From assembly GCA_002327765.1 (NCBI GenBank), contig DCUH01000133.1:54834-118833 (forward strand): a stretch of 64,000 nucleotides of DNA. Reading direction: 5' to 3'. The notes under the pieces were generated by a model. The model had not been told where the DNA came from, did not search any database, and worked only from the letters and a program-made list of their open reading frames with translations. Both the position numbers and the translations under genes were made by a program. The DNA is from a bacterium UBA2219. Its GTDB lineage: Bacteria > Desulfobacterota > Deferrimicrobia > Deferrimicrobiales > Deferrimicrobiaceae. Below are positions 1-12,487 of the stretch, in pieces (the stretch's first letter is position 1; each line of letters opens with the position of its first letter).

Positions 1-66
1 AGGCCGCGAGCCGTTTTTTCCATACCGTTCTCCCGCCCCGCAGAAATCCGCATCGAAGAGGCGCGC

Positions 67-1857
67 ATGAAACCCGACGATTACAGGGACGTCCTCAGCA
101 TTCTTGCCGGGCCGGGCCCGGACATCTGCACGACCCGCCCCGTCGTGATGGGAACGCACGGGATGGTCGCCTCCGGGCATTACCTCGCCAGCCGCATCGG
201 CCTCCACATCCTCGAGGAGGGCGGCAACGCCGTCGACGCCGGCGTGGCGACGGGATTCGCGCTGGCCGTGCTGGAACCCTACATCTACGGCATCGGCGGC
301 GAGGTGCCGATCCTCGTCTACCTGGCGGATGAAAAACGGGTCGTCTCCCTTTCCGGGCAGGGGCCGGCCCCGCGCAACGCCACGATCGAACGGTTCCGCA
401 GGGAAGGGATCGACGACATCCCCGGCGACGGCCTCCTCGCCACCGCCGTTCCCGACGCCGTCTCCACATGGATCTTCGCGCTGTCCCGCTTCGGGACAAT
501 GCGGCTCGCGCAGGTCCTCGACCCGGTCATCGAGCTTGCGGAGAAGGGCTTCCCCATGTACGACCGGCTCCGGTCGGCGCTGGAAGTCAGCAGCGGGCAT
601 TTCCTGGAAACCTGGCCCTCGTCCGCGAAGGCCTACCTTCCCGGCGGGTGCGTGCCGGACGTCGGGGAGATCTACGTCCAGACCGACCTGGGGCGCATGT
701 TCGCCCGGCTCGCGAAAGCGGAGCACCGGGAAAGAAGGCGAGGCCGATGTGAAGCGCTGCAGGCCGCCCACGACGTGTTCTACAAGGGAGAAATAGCGGA
801 ACGGATCCTGGATTTTGTTCGGAACAACCGGTTCCCCGATTCCACCGGGAAACGCAACGGCGGGCTGCTCGTCAAGGAGGACCTGGCGGACTACGCGACC
901 CGCGTCGAGGACCCCGTGTCCGCGGACTACAGGGGGTACGAAGTCTGCAAGTGCGGCCCATGGTCCCAGGGCCCGGTCTTCCTGCAGCAGCTCCGCATCC
1001 TCGAAGGGTACGACCTCGCTGCGCTCGGGCACAACTCCCCCGAGTACATCCACCTGCTGATCGAGACGGCCAAGCTGGCGTTCGCCGACCGGGAGGAATA
1101 TTACGGCGACCCGGACTTCGGCGACGTCCCGCTGGGGCGTCTGCTCTCCAGGGAATACGCGGAGGCCCGCAGGAAGCTGATCGACCCGGAGCGCGCCTCC
1201 CTCGAGCTGCGCCCCGGCGACGCGCCTTCCTACGTCCCGCGGGAACGGACCGGGGGACTTCCCATCCACAGGGGAGACACCACCCACCTGGACACCGCGG
1301 ACCGGTGGGGCAACCTGATGTCCGCGACGCCTTCCGGCGGCTGGTTCCGCAGCTCGCCCGTGATCGAGGGGCTCGGCTTCCCGTTGGGGACGCGGCTGCA
1401 GATGTTCACGCTCGACCCGGGCCACCCGAACTCGCTGCGGCCGGGCAAGCGCCCCCGCACGACGCTCACGCCGTCGCTCGCGCTGCGCGGCGGCAGGCCG
1501 TTCATGGCGTTCGGCACGCCGGGCGCGGACCAGCAGGACCAGTGGTCGCTCCAGTTTTTCCTGAATTGCGTCGATTTCGGGATGAACATGCAGGTCGCGG
1601 TGGACGCCCCCACGTTCCACTCCACCCATTTCCCCTCCTCCTTCCACCCGCACGGCGCGAGCCCCGGGGCGATGCACGTCGAGAGCCGTATCCCGCAGGA
1701 GACGGTCTCCGCCCTCGAGGGGAAGGGGCACACGGTGAGGATCGACAAGGAGTGGAGCCACGGGCGGGTCTCGGGCATCCGGTTCGACGCCGACCGCGGG
1801 GTGATGCACGGCGTGGTGACGGCCCGCCTCGAAACCGGCTACGCGATGGGATGGTAG
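67..1857 (+). CDS. gamma-glutamyltransferase family protein (YwrD-like, cytosolic)
   Basis: Ntn-hydrolase of the gamma-glutamyltranspeptidase family, which hydrolyses or transfers gamma-glutamyl groups after self-cleavage into two subunits. The protein has 596 residues. The GNAVDA and GIGGE motifs of the large subunit lie near residues 53-80. The self-cleavage site is GDTTH, with the predicted nucleophile Thr405, followed by the usual small-subunit strand (DRWGNLMSATPSGGW). The loop FGTPGADQQDQW resembles YwrD-type members rather than the classical GSPGG loop. There is no signal peptide, so it should act in the cytoplasm, unlike classical periplasmic GGT. It stands alone and converges on ppdK across a strong hairpin. 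The substrate cannot be read from the sequence; family membership is secure. Confidence 0.9.
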   Translation: MKPDDYRDVLSILAGPGPDICTTRPVVMGTHGMVASGHYLASRIGLHILEEGGNAVDAGVATGFALAVLEPYIYGIGGEVPILVYLADEKRVVSLSGQGPAPRNATIERFRREGIDDIPGDGLLATAVPDAVSTWIFALSRFGTMRLAQVLDPVIELAEKGFPMYDRLRSALEVSSGHFLETWPSSAKAYLPGGCVPDVGEIYVQTDLGRMFARLAKAEHRERRRGRCEALQAAHDVFYKGEIAERILDFVRNNRFPDSTGKRNGGLLVKEDLADYATRVEDPVSADYRGYEVCKCGPWSQGPVFLQQLRILEGYDLAALGHNSPEYIHLLIETAKLAFADREEYYGDPDFGDVPLGRLLSREYAEARRKLIDPERASLELRPGDAPSYVPRERTGGLPIHRGDTTHLDTADRWGNLMSATPSGGWFRSSPVIEGLGFPLGTRLQMFTLDPGHPNSLRPGKRPRTTLTPSLALRGGRPFMAFGTPGADQQDQWSLQFFLNCVDFGMNMQVAVDAPTFHSTHFPSSFHPHGASPGAMHVESRIPQETVSALEGKGHTVRIDKEWSHGRVSGIRFDADRGVMHGVVTARLETGYAMGW

Positions 1858-1876
1858 GGCACAAGGGATAGACGAG

Positions 1877-1913
1877 CGAAGGGCTCCCCCCGGCAGCCGG
1901 GGGGAGCCCTTCG
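1877..1913. terminator. bidirectional terminator hairpin between convergent genes
   Basis: A perfect 17-bp stem (1877-1893 with 1897-1913) closes a 3-nt loop. The core is GGGCTCCCCCCGG paired with CCGGGGGGAGCCC. It sits between the 3' ends of the gamma-glutamyltransferase gene (plus) and ppdK (minus), where a shared terminator is expected. There is no long U-tract on either side. Confidence 0.75.
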
Positions 1914-1935
1914 TCGAAACGGCGTACTTCGCGGG

Positions 1936-4602
<2,667 letters not shown>

Positions 4603-4670
4603 TGCCCTCCGAGAGGCATGGTTGGTTTACAGATGCCTATTATATGGAAATACGAGGGGAAAAGAAAATA

Positions 4671-4714
4671 GGGGCGAAAGGGCCCTTCCCCCGCGGGAAG
4701 CCCCCTTTCGCCCC
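4671..4714 (-). terminator. Rho-independent terminator of the terC-like gene
   Basis: Read on the minus strand, the stem GGGGCGAAAGGG (4703-4714) pairs with 4671-4682 and is followed by a U-rich run (TATTTTCTTTT). It lies 28 nt past the stop of the TerC-family gene and upstream of ppdK, so it separates the two transcripts. Confidence 0.75.
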
Positions 4715-4742
4715 GAAAACCGCGAATGCCGAAGCCTGCGGA

Positions 4743-5654
4743 CTAATGCTTCTCCTTGCTCTCCTGCTCCGCCAGGACCGCGTTCGTCACCGTAGCGGAC
4801 TTGGCCGCCTTCTTGTCCCGGATCATCTTGCCAATGGCAAGGACGGCGATGATGAATACGATATTGACGGCCCAGATGAACCAGTGGGGGGTCGGCTGGC
4901 CCCCGAAGAGAGCGTTCGATATCAACCCGGGGTGCCACACGCCTTCTTTGAAGGTTCCGCCCACCCACGGGTCCGTGGTGATCAGCTCGCCCGATACCTT
5001 GCCGAGAACCGCTGCGCCGATCCAGACGATGATCGGGTACTTGTCCATCAGCATCGATAGGAGCGAGCTCGTGCCGACGACGAACGGGATGCTGACGACC
5101 AGACCGAAGAGCAGCAGGAAGAGGTTCCCCTTCGACGCGCCGCCGACCGCCAGCATGTTGTCGAGGGACATGACGAAGTCGGCGATGACGATCAGCTTGA
5201 TCGCCTCCATCAGCTTGCTCGCCGATTCGACGTGCTCATCTTCGTGCCCCTGCGTCAAAAGCTTCACGGCGATCCAGAAGATCGCGATTCCGCCGGCGAA
5301 CTTCAGCAAGGGGATGCGCAGCATCAGCGACACGACCATGGTGCAGATGATCCGCAGCACGACCGCGGCGCCCGCGCCGAGGATGATGCCCCATTTCCTC
5401 TGTTTCGGGGGAAGGTTCCGGACGGCCAGGGCGATGACGACGGCGTTGTCGCCCGCCAGGACCAGGTCGATCAGGATGATCTCGAGCACCGCCTGAAAGA
5501 ACGCCCCGGTGAAGGCGATCCAGCCCAGCTCGAAGCCAAAGAGGTTCAAATGCCACGCATCCGGCGGCGCTTCCATTATATGCCCGCCCGATGCCAGGAG
5601 CTGGGGCAGGAAGCTGTCGAACCCGAGCATGTTCAGCCAACTCACATCAAACAT
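4743..5654 (-). CDS. TerC family integral membrane protein
   Basis: Polytopic inner-membrane protein of the TerC/YjbE family. Members are linked to metal (notably manganese) export or co-translocational metal loading, and to tellurite resistance. The 303-residue protein contains the family signature with acidic membrane residues, IDLVLAGDNAVVIALA near residues 60-75, and a second half with IVIADFVMSLDNMLAVGG, giving about seven to eight hydrophobic segments. The N-terminal 45 residues before the first core helix are a little longer than usual. An AGGTTT-type site precedes the ATG. The gap to the upstream epimerase gene is only 61 nt, so no leader such as a yybP-ykoY riboswitch fits there. The transported ion is unknown. 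Confidence 0.9.
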   Translation of the reverse strand: MFDVSWLNMLGFDSFLPQLLASGGHIMEAPPDAWHLNLFGFELGWIAFTGAFFQAVLEIILIDLVLAGDNAVVIALAVRNLPPKQRKWGIILGAGAAVVLRIICTMVVSLMLRIPLLKFAGGIAIFWIAVKLLTQGHEDEHVESASKLMEAIKLIVIADFVMSLDNMLAVGGASKGNLFLLLFGLVVSIPFVVGTSSLLSMLMDKYPIIVWIGAAVLGKVSGELITTDPWVGGTFKEGVWHPGLISNALFGGQPTPHWFIWAVNIVFIIAVLAIGKMIRDKKAAKSATVTNAVLAEQESKEKH

Positions 5655-5715
5655 GTAAAACCTCCATCGTTTCTGATTTCCGCTACGGGAGACGGATATT
5701 TTCGTGCGAGGCGAT

Positions 5716-6657
5716 CTACATTTTCTTCCGCATCGATTGCCAGCAGTTGGCGATCGCCGCCTTCAGGAAGCCCTTCGCGGCGGAAGCCTCGGTGGGACAG
5801 TAGCCGAGAAGCCCCCGCGCGGAGGCGTCGGAAAGCTCCCAGGGGTCGGCCAGGAAGGCGGCCCCCGTCCATTCCGGCCTGGGGATGCAACGAACCTCGG
5901 AGCGTGAACCGGCGACGTCCCGGGCCATGCGGGCGACCTCTTCCCAGGTGACGTAGACGGTGGAGAAGTTGAACGTCTGCCCGAACGCTTTCTCGTTGAA
6001 AAGGCACCGCCCCATCCCCTGGGCCAGGTCGGGCATGTAAAGGAAACTGCCGCCGGAGCCCTCGGGCACTTCCAGGGGGCTTCCGGAGGCAGCGGTTTTC
6101 AGCATTTCACGCAGGTGCTTTCCGCCGATCGAGTCGCCGAACGCCCACCAGAAACGCACCACGGTGGCCGGGACCTTGCCCCCCTTGCCGTACATGAGGC
6201 AGAGCTTCTCCGCCGCGGCCTTGGCGATGCCGTAAAGCGGCTTCCTTGCGTGCTCCACGAGGAGGGGGTGCTCTTCGTCGATCGGGGAATACCGTGGCTT
6301 TCCGTACACGACGGCCGTGCTTGTGTAGATCAGGTGCCGTACCTTCCGGGCGGCCGCCTCCTCGAGAAGATAAAGGTGGCCCTTGAGGTCTCCCTCGAAC
6401 ACTTCCAGCGGGTCTTCGGAAAAGGACCAGGCCAGGTGGAGTATCGCGTCCACCCCCTCGACGGCCGACCTGACGGCGTCCCTGTCCTCGAGCCCCGACT
6501 GGATGAAGCTGAACCTATCGTTCTTTATCGACCGGACGGGCTCCACGTTCTTGTCGATCACCCGGACCGCATGGCCGCGTTCCAGAAGCCAGGCAACCAG
6601 GGAACGGCCGCAGTCCCCCGCCCCCCCGGTGATCAGGATTTTCGATCCGTTCGTCAT
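5716..6657 (-). CDS. NAD-dependent epimerase/dehydratase (extended SDR)
   Basis: Nucleotide-sugar-type extended short-chain dehydrogenase of 313 residues. The N-terminal Rossmann signature GGAGDCG (about residues 10-16) binds NAD(P). The STAVVYG segment and YGIAKAAAEK (YxxxK) supply the Ser/Tyr/Lys active site, and the C-terminal half is the sugar-binding domain. It reads in the same direction as the downstream TerC gene and may be cotranscribed with it, while a terminator separates it from the tct operon upstream. The exact sugar nucleotide cannot be assigned: UDP-glucose/galactose 4-epimerase-like activity is plausible, but other family reactions fit equally well. Confidence 0.85.
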   Translation of the reverse strand: MTNGSKILITGGAGDCGRSLVAWLLERGHAVRVIDKNVEPVRSIKNDRFSFIQSGLEDRDAVRSAVEGVDAILHLAWSFSEDPLEVFEGDLKGHLYLLEEAAARKVRHLIYTSTAVVYGKPRYSPIDEEHPLLVEHARKPLYGIAKAAAEKLCLMYGKGGKVPATVVRFWWAFGDSIGGKHLREMLKTAASGSPLEVPEGSGGSFLYMPDLAQGMGRCLFNEKAFGQTFNFSTVYVTWEEVARMARDVAGSRSEVRCIPRPEWTGAAFLADPWELSDASARGLLGYCPTEASAAKGFLKAAIANCWQSMRKKM

Positions 6658-6675
6658 GTTCTTCCGCTTCCTATG

Positions 6676-6729
6676 AAAAAAGGGAGCGGCTCGGGAAATC
6701 GACCGAACCCGATTCCCCTGACCGCTCCC
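6676..6729 (-). terminator. Rho-independent terminator of the tctCBA operon
   Basis: On the minus strand, GGGAGCGG (6722-6729) pairs with CCGCTCCC (6682-6689) and is followed at once by six T residues (6676-6681). It lies about 95 nt past the tctA stop and upstream of the epimerase gene. Confidence 0.75.
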
Positions 6730-6824
6730 CCAAGGCCAAATGGAGCAAACAGGCAGTCACAAACGTTTCTCCGGTACCATCGGCCGTTTCCCGGCCGACA
6801 TTCGTGATCGCTACTACCCCGGAC

Positions 6825-8342
6825 TCACCCGGGTCCGACACTGCTTTTCTGCGCCTTTCTTTTCGCCAGGAATTCCGAAATGCTCGGCCAGAAGAAGATG
6901 ATGATGGCCGCGATCATGAGCGGAAGTGCGATCGGGGGCGCGAACAGGACGAGAGGGCTGCCGCCCGAAATGAGCAGCGCCTGCCGCAGCGCCGATTCCG
7001 CCATGTCGCCCAGGACGAGCGCCAGGACGCAGGGGGCCAGCGGGTAATCGAGCTTTTTGAACAGGTACCCGAAAACGCCGAAGATGATCATGTAATAGAT
7101 GTCGATCAGCCGGTTGTTCACCGCGTAGGCGCCGATCGCGCAGACGTACACGATGATGGGCATGATGATCGCGAAGCGGACCTGGAGGATCGACGCGAAG
7201 ATCGGCGCGAACGCCAGAACGACGATGAGCCCCAGGGTGTTGCCGATCCAGCAGCTTCCGATGAAGCCCCAAACGAAGTCCGCATGTTCCTTGAAGAGCA
7301 TCGGTCCGGGAACCAAACCGAAGATCATGAGACCGCCCATGATGACGGCCATGGTCGGGGAGCCGGGGATTCCCAGGGTGATCATAGGGAGGGCCGCAGA
7401 GGTGCCGGCCCCGTGGGCGGCCGCCTCGGGGGCGACGATCCCGTCCGGGGCGCCTTTTCCGAACATTTCCTTGTTCTTCGACCCCTGCTTGGCGAAGCCG
7501 TACGCCATGAAGGACGCGGGGGTCGCGCCGCCGGGCTTCAGCCCCATCCAGCAGCCGACGAGCATGCCGAGGATGAGCGCCTTGTATTCCTTGAACACTT
7601 CGAGAACACCGCTCGTAATATCCTTCAAATGGATCTTTCCGCCCTTGCCTTCGATCTTCAGGCCTTCCTCGACCGTGAGGAAGATCTCGCCGAGGCCGAA
7701 CAGACCGATGACCGCGACGATGAAGTTGAACCCGCCCATCAGGTTGATGGAGCCGTACGTCAGCCGGAGCGCCCCCGTGACGGTGTCCATGCCGACCGAG
7801 GCCAGCAGGAACCCGAGGAAGATGGAAACGCAGGTCTTGACCGCGTCCTTGCCGCCCAAACCGACGAAAGCGCTGAACGTGAGCATCATGACGGCGAAGA
7901 TCTCGGCGGGGCCGAACCGCAGCGCGAACTCCGAGATGATCGGCGCGAAGAAGCTGAGCATGATGACGCCGAGAACGGCGCCGAAGAAGTGGGACACGAA
8001 CGCCAGAACCAGGGCCCTGCCCGGCTCCCCCTTGTTCGCCATTGGGTAGCCGTCGAATGTGGCCGCCACCGACCATGGCTCGCCGGGGATGTTGAAGAGG
8101 ATGGACGTGATGCTCCCTCCGTAGAGCGACCCCCAGTAGATGCTCGCCAGGAGGATGATGCCCGCGATGGGGGGCATTGCGACCGTGAGCGGGATGAGGA
8201 TGGCCACTCCGTTCGCACCGCCAAGGCCGGGAAGAACGCCGACGATGACGCCGAGAACCAGCCCGATCATGGCGACCAGGAAGTTGTACGGCTGCATCGC
8301 AACGGAGATGCCCAGCCATAGGTTATGCATATTCTCTGCCAC
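6825..8342 (-). CDS. tctA: tripartite tricarboxylate transporter permease, large subunit (TctA)
   Basis: Large membrane subunit of a tripartite tricarboxylate transporter, a secondary, periplasmic-binding-protein-dependent importer of carboxylates. The 505-residue protein has about eleven hydrophobic segments. The family hallmark GVLPGLGGANGVAILIPL lies near residues 36-53, and the second conserved glycine-rich stretch GIPGSPTMAVIMGGL lies in the middle. It starts 18 nt after tctB and is the last gene of tctC-tctB-tctA. Its neighbours across a gap are 2-oxoacid:ferredoxin oxidoreductase genes, so an imported carboxylate that feeds 2-oxoacid metabolism is a reasonable guess. The substrate is not determinable from sequence. 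Confidence 0.95.
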   Translation of the reverse strand: MAENMHNLWLGISVAMQPYNFLVAMIGLVLGVIVGVLPGLGGANGVAILIPLTVAMPPIAGIILLASIYWGSLYGGSITSILFNIPGEPWSVAATFDGYPMANKGEPGRALVLAFVSHFFGAVLGVIMLSFFAPIISEFALRFGPAEIFAVMMLTFSAFVGLGGKDAVKTCVSIFLGFLLASVGMDTVTGALRLTYGSINLMGGFNFIVAVIGLFGLGEIFLTVEEGLKIEGKGGKIHLKDITSGVLEVFKEYKALILGMLVGCWMGLKPGGATPASFMAYGFAKQGSKNKEMFGKGAPDGIVAPEAAAHGAGTSAALPMITLGIPGSPTMAVIMGGLMIFGLVPGPMLFKEHADFVWGFIGSCWIGNTLGLIVVLAFAPIFASILQVRFAIIMPIIVYVCAIGAYAVNNRLIDIYYMIIFGVFGYLFKKLDYPLAPCVLALVLGDMAESALRQALLISGGSPLVLFAPPIALPLMIAAIIIFFWPSISEFLAKRKAQKSSVGPG

Positions 8343-8360
8343 GTTGATCTCCCTCCAATA

Positions 8361-8843
8361 TCAAAATGGAAGCGTATACAGACTTCCCAGCCACCCCGAC
8401 GGCAGCGGAATCAGGAACAACCGGTCGAAAATGATGTAAAGGGAAACGGGGAACAGAATGCCAACCATAAAGCACTTGACCCACTCAATCTTTCCGACTT
8501 CCCGCATGTAGAAGACGATGAAGACGAACGCCGAGACGTGAAGACCGAGAATCGGGATGAGCGAAACCATTACGGTGGACGGGATAAGTACCCACAGGAT
8601 CGGCTTCAGGCCCCCCTCCTGGATCAACGGCTTCCCGGGGCCTTCCGCCTTCAGTTTTTTGATTCCCTTGAAGATGGTGAGGGTCGTTCCGATAATGACG
8701 CCCAGCGCCAGGTAAAACGGAAGGTAGCCGGGTCCGGGACCGATCGTCGGGTCCCAACGGAACCCCAGCCGGACGGCGTCAAAAAGACAGATCGCCCCCA
8801 ACACGAATAAAAAGACAGCCAGCCAAATGTTGGCCTTGCGCAT
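8361..8843 (-). CDS. tctB: tripartite tricarboxylate transporter, small membrane subunit (TctB)
   Basis: Small membrane subunit of the same TctABC importer. It has 160 residues with four predicted transmembrane helices (about residues 6-25, 43-65, 83-117 and 125-150), the usual TctB layout. It lies between tctC (gap about 100 nt with a strong hairpin) and tctA (18 nt). Sequence conservation in this family is low, so the call rests on size, topology and gene order. Confidence 0.9.
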   Translation of the reverse strand: MRKANIWLAVFLFVLGAICLFDAVRLGFRWDPTIGPGPGYLPFYLALGVIIGTTLTIFKGIKKLKAEGPGKPLIQEGGLKPILWVLIPSTVMVSLIPILGLHVSAFVFIVFYMREVGKIEWVKCFMVGILFPVSLYIIFDRLFLIPLPSGWLGSLYTLPF

Positions 8844-8885
8844 CTTCCCTCCCCTATCCGAACCGATATTAGAAGCTGCACAAAT

Positions 8886-8919
8886 GGAGGAAGCAGGGCA
8901 GGGTCGTCCTGCTTCCTCC
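8886..8919. terminator. intra-operon hairpin between tctC and tctB
   Basis: A perfect 12-bp stem, GGAGGAAGCAGG (8886-8897) with CCTGCTTCCTCC (8908-8919), has a 10-nt loop. The T-run is on the plus-strand side. On the tct transcript (minus) it lies just after the tctC stop, so it may stabilise the tctC message 3' end or partly terminate, giving more binding protein than permease. That role is inferred. Confidence 0.55.
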
Positions 8920-8943
8920 GGTTTTTAACCTTTCCGGTCCTTG

Positions 8944-9933
8944 TTACTTCAGAAGCTTTCCGGAGGCCATGAGTTCCTTGGTCTCTTTTTCCTTGGCTTC
9001 GAGCCAGGTAACGTACTCCGCGCCGGTAATGAACGCAGGCTTCAGCCCCATGTCTTCCGTGTACTTCTTCCACTCGGGCGTCTCGGTGACCTTCTTCATG
9101 ACGTTGACGTAGAAGTCGATCTCTTCCTGCTTTACACCCGGAGCCATGAAGATGCCGCGGAGCATCAGGTAGCTGATGTCCTTGCCCGTGGCCTCTTTCA
9201 TCGTGGGAACGTCTTTCCAGCCGGCGAAAGGCATTCTCTCGTGGTCGAGCAGAGCCAGCGGCTTCAGCCGGCCGGCTTTCCAGTGGCTGACCGCTTCCGC
9301 CGGGTTGTTGACCGTCGAGTCGACGTGCTTGCCGACGAGCTCGACCGCGACCGCGCCGCCGCCCTTGAACGGGACGTAGTTGAACTTCACGCCGAACTGC
9401 TGCTCGAGGAGGACCGTGATGATCTGGTCTTCCTGCTTTGCACCCGTGCCGCCCATGGTGAACTTGCCGGGGGTCTTCTTGACCTCGGCGAAGTAATCAT
9501 TGGGGGTCTTGTACGGAGTCTCGGCGTTGACCCAGAGGATGAAATAGTCGAGCGCCAGCCGCGCGACCGGGGTCATGTCCCGCCAGTTGAAGGGAACGCC
9601 CGTCGCGAGCGGCGTGGTGAACAGGTTGTCGAGGGTGATGATGATGACGTGCGGGTTGCCCTTCTGGCCCTTCACATACATGAAACCTTCGGCACCGGCT
9701 CCAGCGGACTTGTTGATGACGACGAAGGGTTTGGGGGAAAGCTTGTGCTTGGAAATGATCGGAGCGATGAAGCGAGCCATAACGTCCGCGCCGCCGCCGG
9801 CACCTGCCGGGATGATGAACTCGACGGGCATCTTCGGCTCCCAGGCTTTTGCTGTGCCAATTGAGGTGATGACCAGCGCCAATGAGCATGCGAGAACCAT
9901 GAGAATCTTAAGCCCAGTAAACCTCTTGCTCAT
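8944..9933 (-). CDS. tctC: tripartite tricarboxylate transporter substrate-binding protein (TctC/Bug family)
   Basis: Periplasmic binding protein that delivers substrate to TctAB. I chose ATG at 9933 (329 aa) because it begins a clean signal peptide: MSKRF, then a hydrophobic core to about residue 25, then a TAKA-type cleavage site. An in-frame upstream extension to 10014 is possible but unlikely. Mature motifs typical of Bug proteins are PVEFIIPAGAGGGAD near residue 34 and the GGGAVAVELVGKHVD segment around the ligand pocket. Bug proteins bind carboxylates, amino acids or related small anions. The ligand here is unknown. Confidence 0.93.
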   Translation of the reverse strand: MSKRFTGLKILMVLACSLALVITSIGTAKAWEPKMPVEFIIPAGAGGGADVMARFIAPIISKHKLSPKPFVVINKSAGAGAEGFMYVKGQKGNPHVIIITLDNLFTTPLATGVPFNWRDMTPVARLALDYFILWVNAETPYKTPNDYFAEVKKTPGKFTMGGTGAKQEDQIITVLLEQQFGVKFNYVPFKGGGAVAVELVGKHVDSTVNNPAEAVSHWKAGRLKPLALLDHERMPFAGWKDVPTMKEATGKDISYLMLRGIFMAPGVKQEEIDFYVNVMKKVTETPEWKKYTEDMGLKPAFITGAEYVTWLEAKEKETKELMASGKLLK

Positions 9934-10145
9934 GGAATACACCCCCATGTGAGATTTTTTGTTGCCGACCTCAACAGTCACATACAACAAGCCTCCTCCC
10001 TTCTTTTGGAGCATCCCCGGGGCTTGATCGAACAGGAACGCTGTTCGTCCATCCTTCTGTCCGGGCCAACGCCAAGGCAGGCCTCAGGCACAGTGTCCCG
10101 GGAGCGGCTCCAGGGGGGATAAACCTGGCGGCGCAACCGGGACCG

Positions 10146-10151
10146 ATTATA
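10146..10151 (-). promoter_or_regulatory. candidate -10 box for the tctCBA operon
   Basis: A perfect TATAAT on the minus strand lies about 210 nt upstream of the tctC start. No convincing -35 hexamer is seen 16-18 nt further up, so this is only a candidate. The rest of 9934-10259 (326 nt without a gene) holds the tct leader and the hairpin at the end of the por operon. Confidence 0.3.
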
Positions 10152-10215
10152 TCTCCTGCAAGGATAGACGATTTTCCCAACTTTGCATTCAAAATTTTTG
10201 TGTCCAGAAGTGGAG

Positions 10216-10245
10216 CGAGGGACACAGGTCGCCCTGTGTCCCTCG
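10216..10245 (-). terminator. terminator-like hairpin after porB
   Basis: A perfect 13-bp stem, CGAGGGACACAGG (10216-10228) with CCTGTGTCCCTCG (10233-10245), has a 4-nt loop. It lies 14 nt past the porB stop codon. No U-tract follows directly on the minus strand; an A/T run appears about 15 nt further on. Confidence 0.6.
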
Positions 10246-10259
10246 TCCGGTGCACCGTG

Positions 10260-11270
<1,011 letters not shown>

Positions 11271-11273
11271 TTA

Positions 11274-12467
11274 CTAGATGCCGTTGTCGAAACCGCACCA
11301 GTAAACGTACTGGTCGCACTTGCCCTGCTTCGCGTGCTTCTCGAGGATCTTCGCCATGTTGTAGAACTCCTCGAGAGAGATGACTTCGCCGCCCAGACCG
11401 GCCATGAACGAGCAGCAGACGGGCTGCTTCGGCGAATCATACAGGGAGGCGCGGACTTCGTGCTGCAGCTCGCCGCCCTTCATCGCGCCGCCGTAGCAGG
11501 TCTGCGACTCGACGACACCGACGGCCTTGAACTTGGAGAGAACTTCGCAAACGGCAGCGGTCGGCCAGGGACGGACGAAGCGGAGCTTCACCATACCGAC
11601 CTTCGCGCCCTTCTTGCGGAGGTGGTCAACCGCAAACCGGGCGGTACGGCAGTGGGCGCCCTGCAGGAAGAACACGTACTCGGCGCCGTCGGTCTTGTAT
11701 TCTTCGAGCCACACGGGATAGCTGCGGCCCATGGCCTTGTTGTAGTCGTTGACGGCCTGCTCGATAACCTTCGGGGCGTTCAGGAACGCCTGGGCTCTCT
11801 GCAGGTCGATCGCCGGCCCCTGGTCCGGGAAGATCTGCGGGCCGTGGTTGGTCGGGTTCTGGGGATTCAGGGCGTGCGGGCAGTTGTAAGGAGGCAGATA
11901 CTCATCGACCGCGGCCTGGTCCGGGATGCTGACCTTGTTGGGGATGTGCGACACGAAATAACCGTCCTGCACCTGCCACTGCGGCAGCATGACCTTCGGG
12001 TCTTCGCCGGCTTTGTAGTAGATGATGCAGTTGTCCATGCTCTCTTCCGGCGTCTCGGCCCAGCCGAGGATCCACCCCTGGTTGTTCACGGACATGACGT
12101 CGGTGTGCTCGGAACCGAAGTCGCCGGGGGGGTCATACGCACGGTCTGCGATCGCCATCTGGCACGGATACCGGCCACCGGAGATCGGGGAGTACACTTC
12201 CATCGCATACGCAACACCGACGCCCGAGGAGCCCGTGTAAGCACGGGCGCCGGCCGCCGACGCACCCTGGGTAACCGAAACCTGGGCGTGCTCGCCTTCG
12301 CCGTGCACGAACTCGGCATCCAGCTCACCAGCCGCCACCATTCTCGACAGCTCCATCATGATACCGGTATACGGACGGATCGGGTACGAGGTGATGACCT
12401 CGACTCTCGCCAACTTGGCGCCGTTTGCAGTGGCGGCGCAACCTGCCATGTAAGCTTCTTTCGGCAT
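11274..12467 (-). CDS. porA: 2-oxoacid:ferredoxin oxidoreductase, alpha subunit
   Basis: Alpha subunit (pyrimidine-binding domain I plus domain II) of the same oxidoreductase, 397 residues. The segment ITSYPIRPYTGIMMELS near residue 25 and the EGEHAQVSVTQGASAAGARA stretch (about residues 56-75) match the conserved regions that bind TPP and contact the 2-oxoacid. The C-terminal domain has the MVKLRFVRPWP segment typical of the family. It is separated from porB by 39 nt and from porD by 20 nt, in the family order gamma-delta-alpha-beta. Confidence 0.92.
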   Translation of the reverse strand: MPKEAYMAGCAATANGAKLARVEVITSYPIRPYTGIMMELSRMVAAGELDAEFVHGEGEHAQVSVTQGASAAGARAYTGSSGVGVAYAMEVYSPISGGRYPCQMAIADRAYDPPGDFGSEHTDVMSVNNQGWILGWAETPEESMDNCIIYYKAGEDPKVMLPQWQVQDGYFVSHIPNKVSIPDQAAVDEYLPPYNCPHALNPQNPTNHGPQIFPDQGPAIDLQRAQAFLNAPKVIEQAVNDYNKAMGRSYPVWLEEYKTDGAEYVFFLQGAHCRTARFAVDHLRKKGAKVGMVKLRFVRPWPTAAVCEVLSKFKAVGVVESQTCYGGAMKGGELQHEVRASLYDSPKQPVCCSFMAGLGGEVISLEEFYNMAKILEKHAKQGKCDQYVYWCGFDNGI

Positions 12468-12487
12468 GTGAATTCTCCTCCTGGGAT

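Noticed and set aside
5655..5715. Manganese riboswitch upstream of the TerC gene
   Set aside because: Only 61 nt separate it from the preceding gene, too short for a yybP-ykoY element.
6804..8321. 505-residue frame antisense to tctA
   Set aside because: Asp/Glu/Arg/His-rich complement of a membrane protein gene, with no family resemblance.
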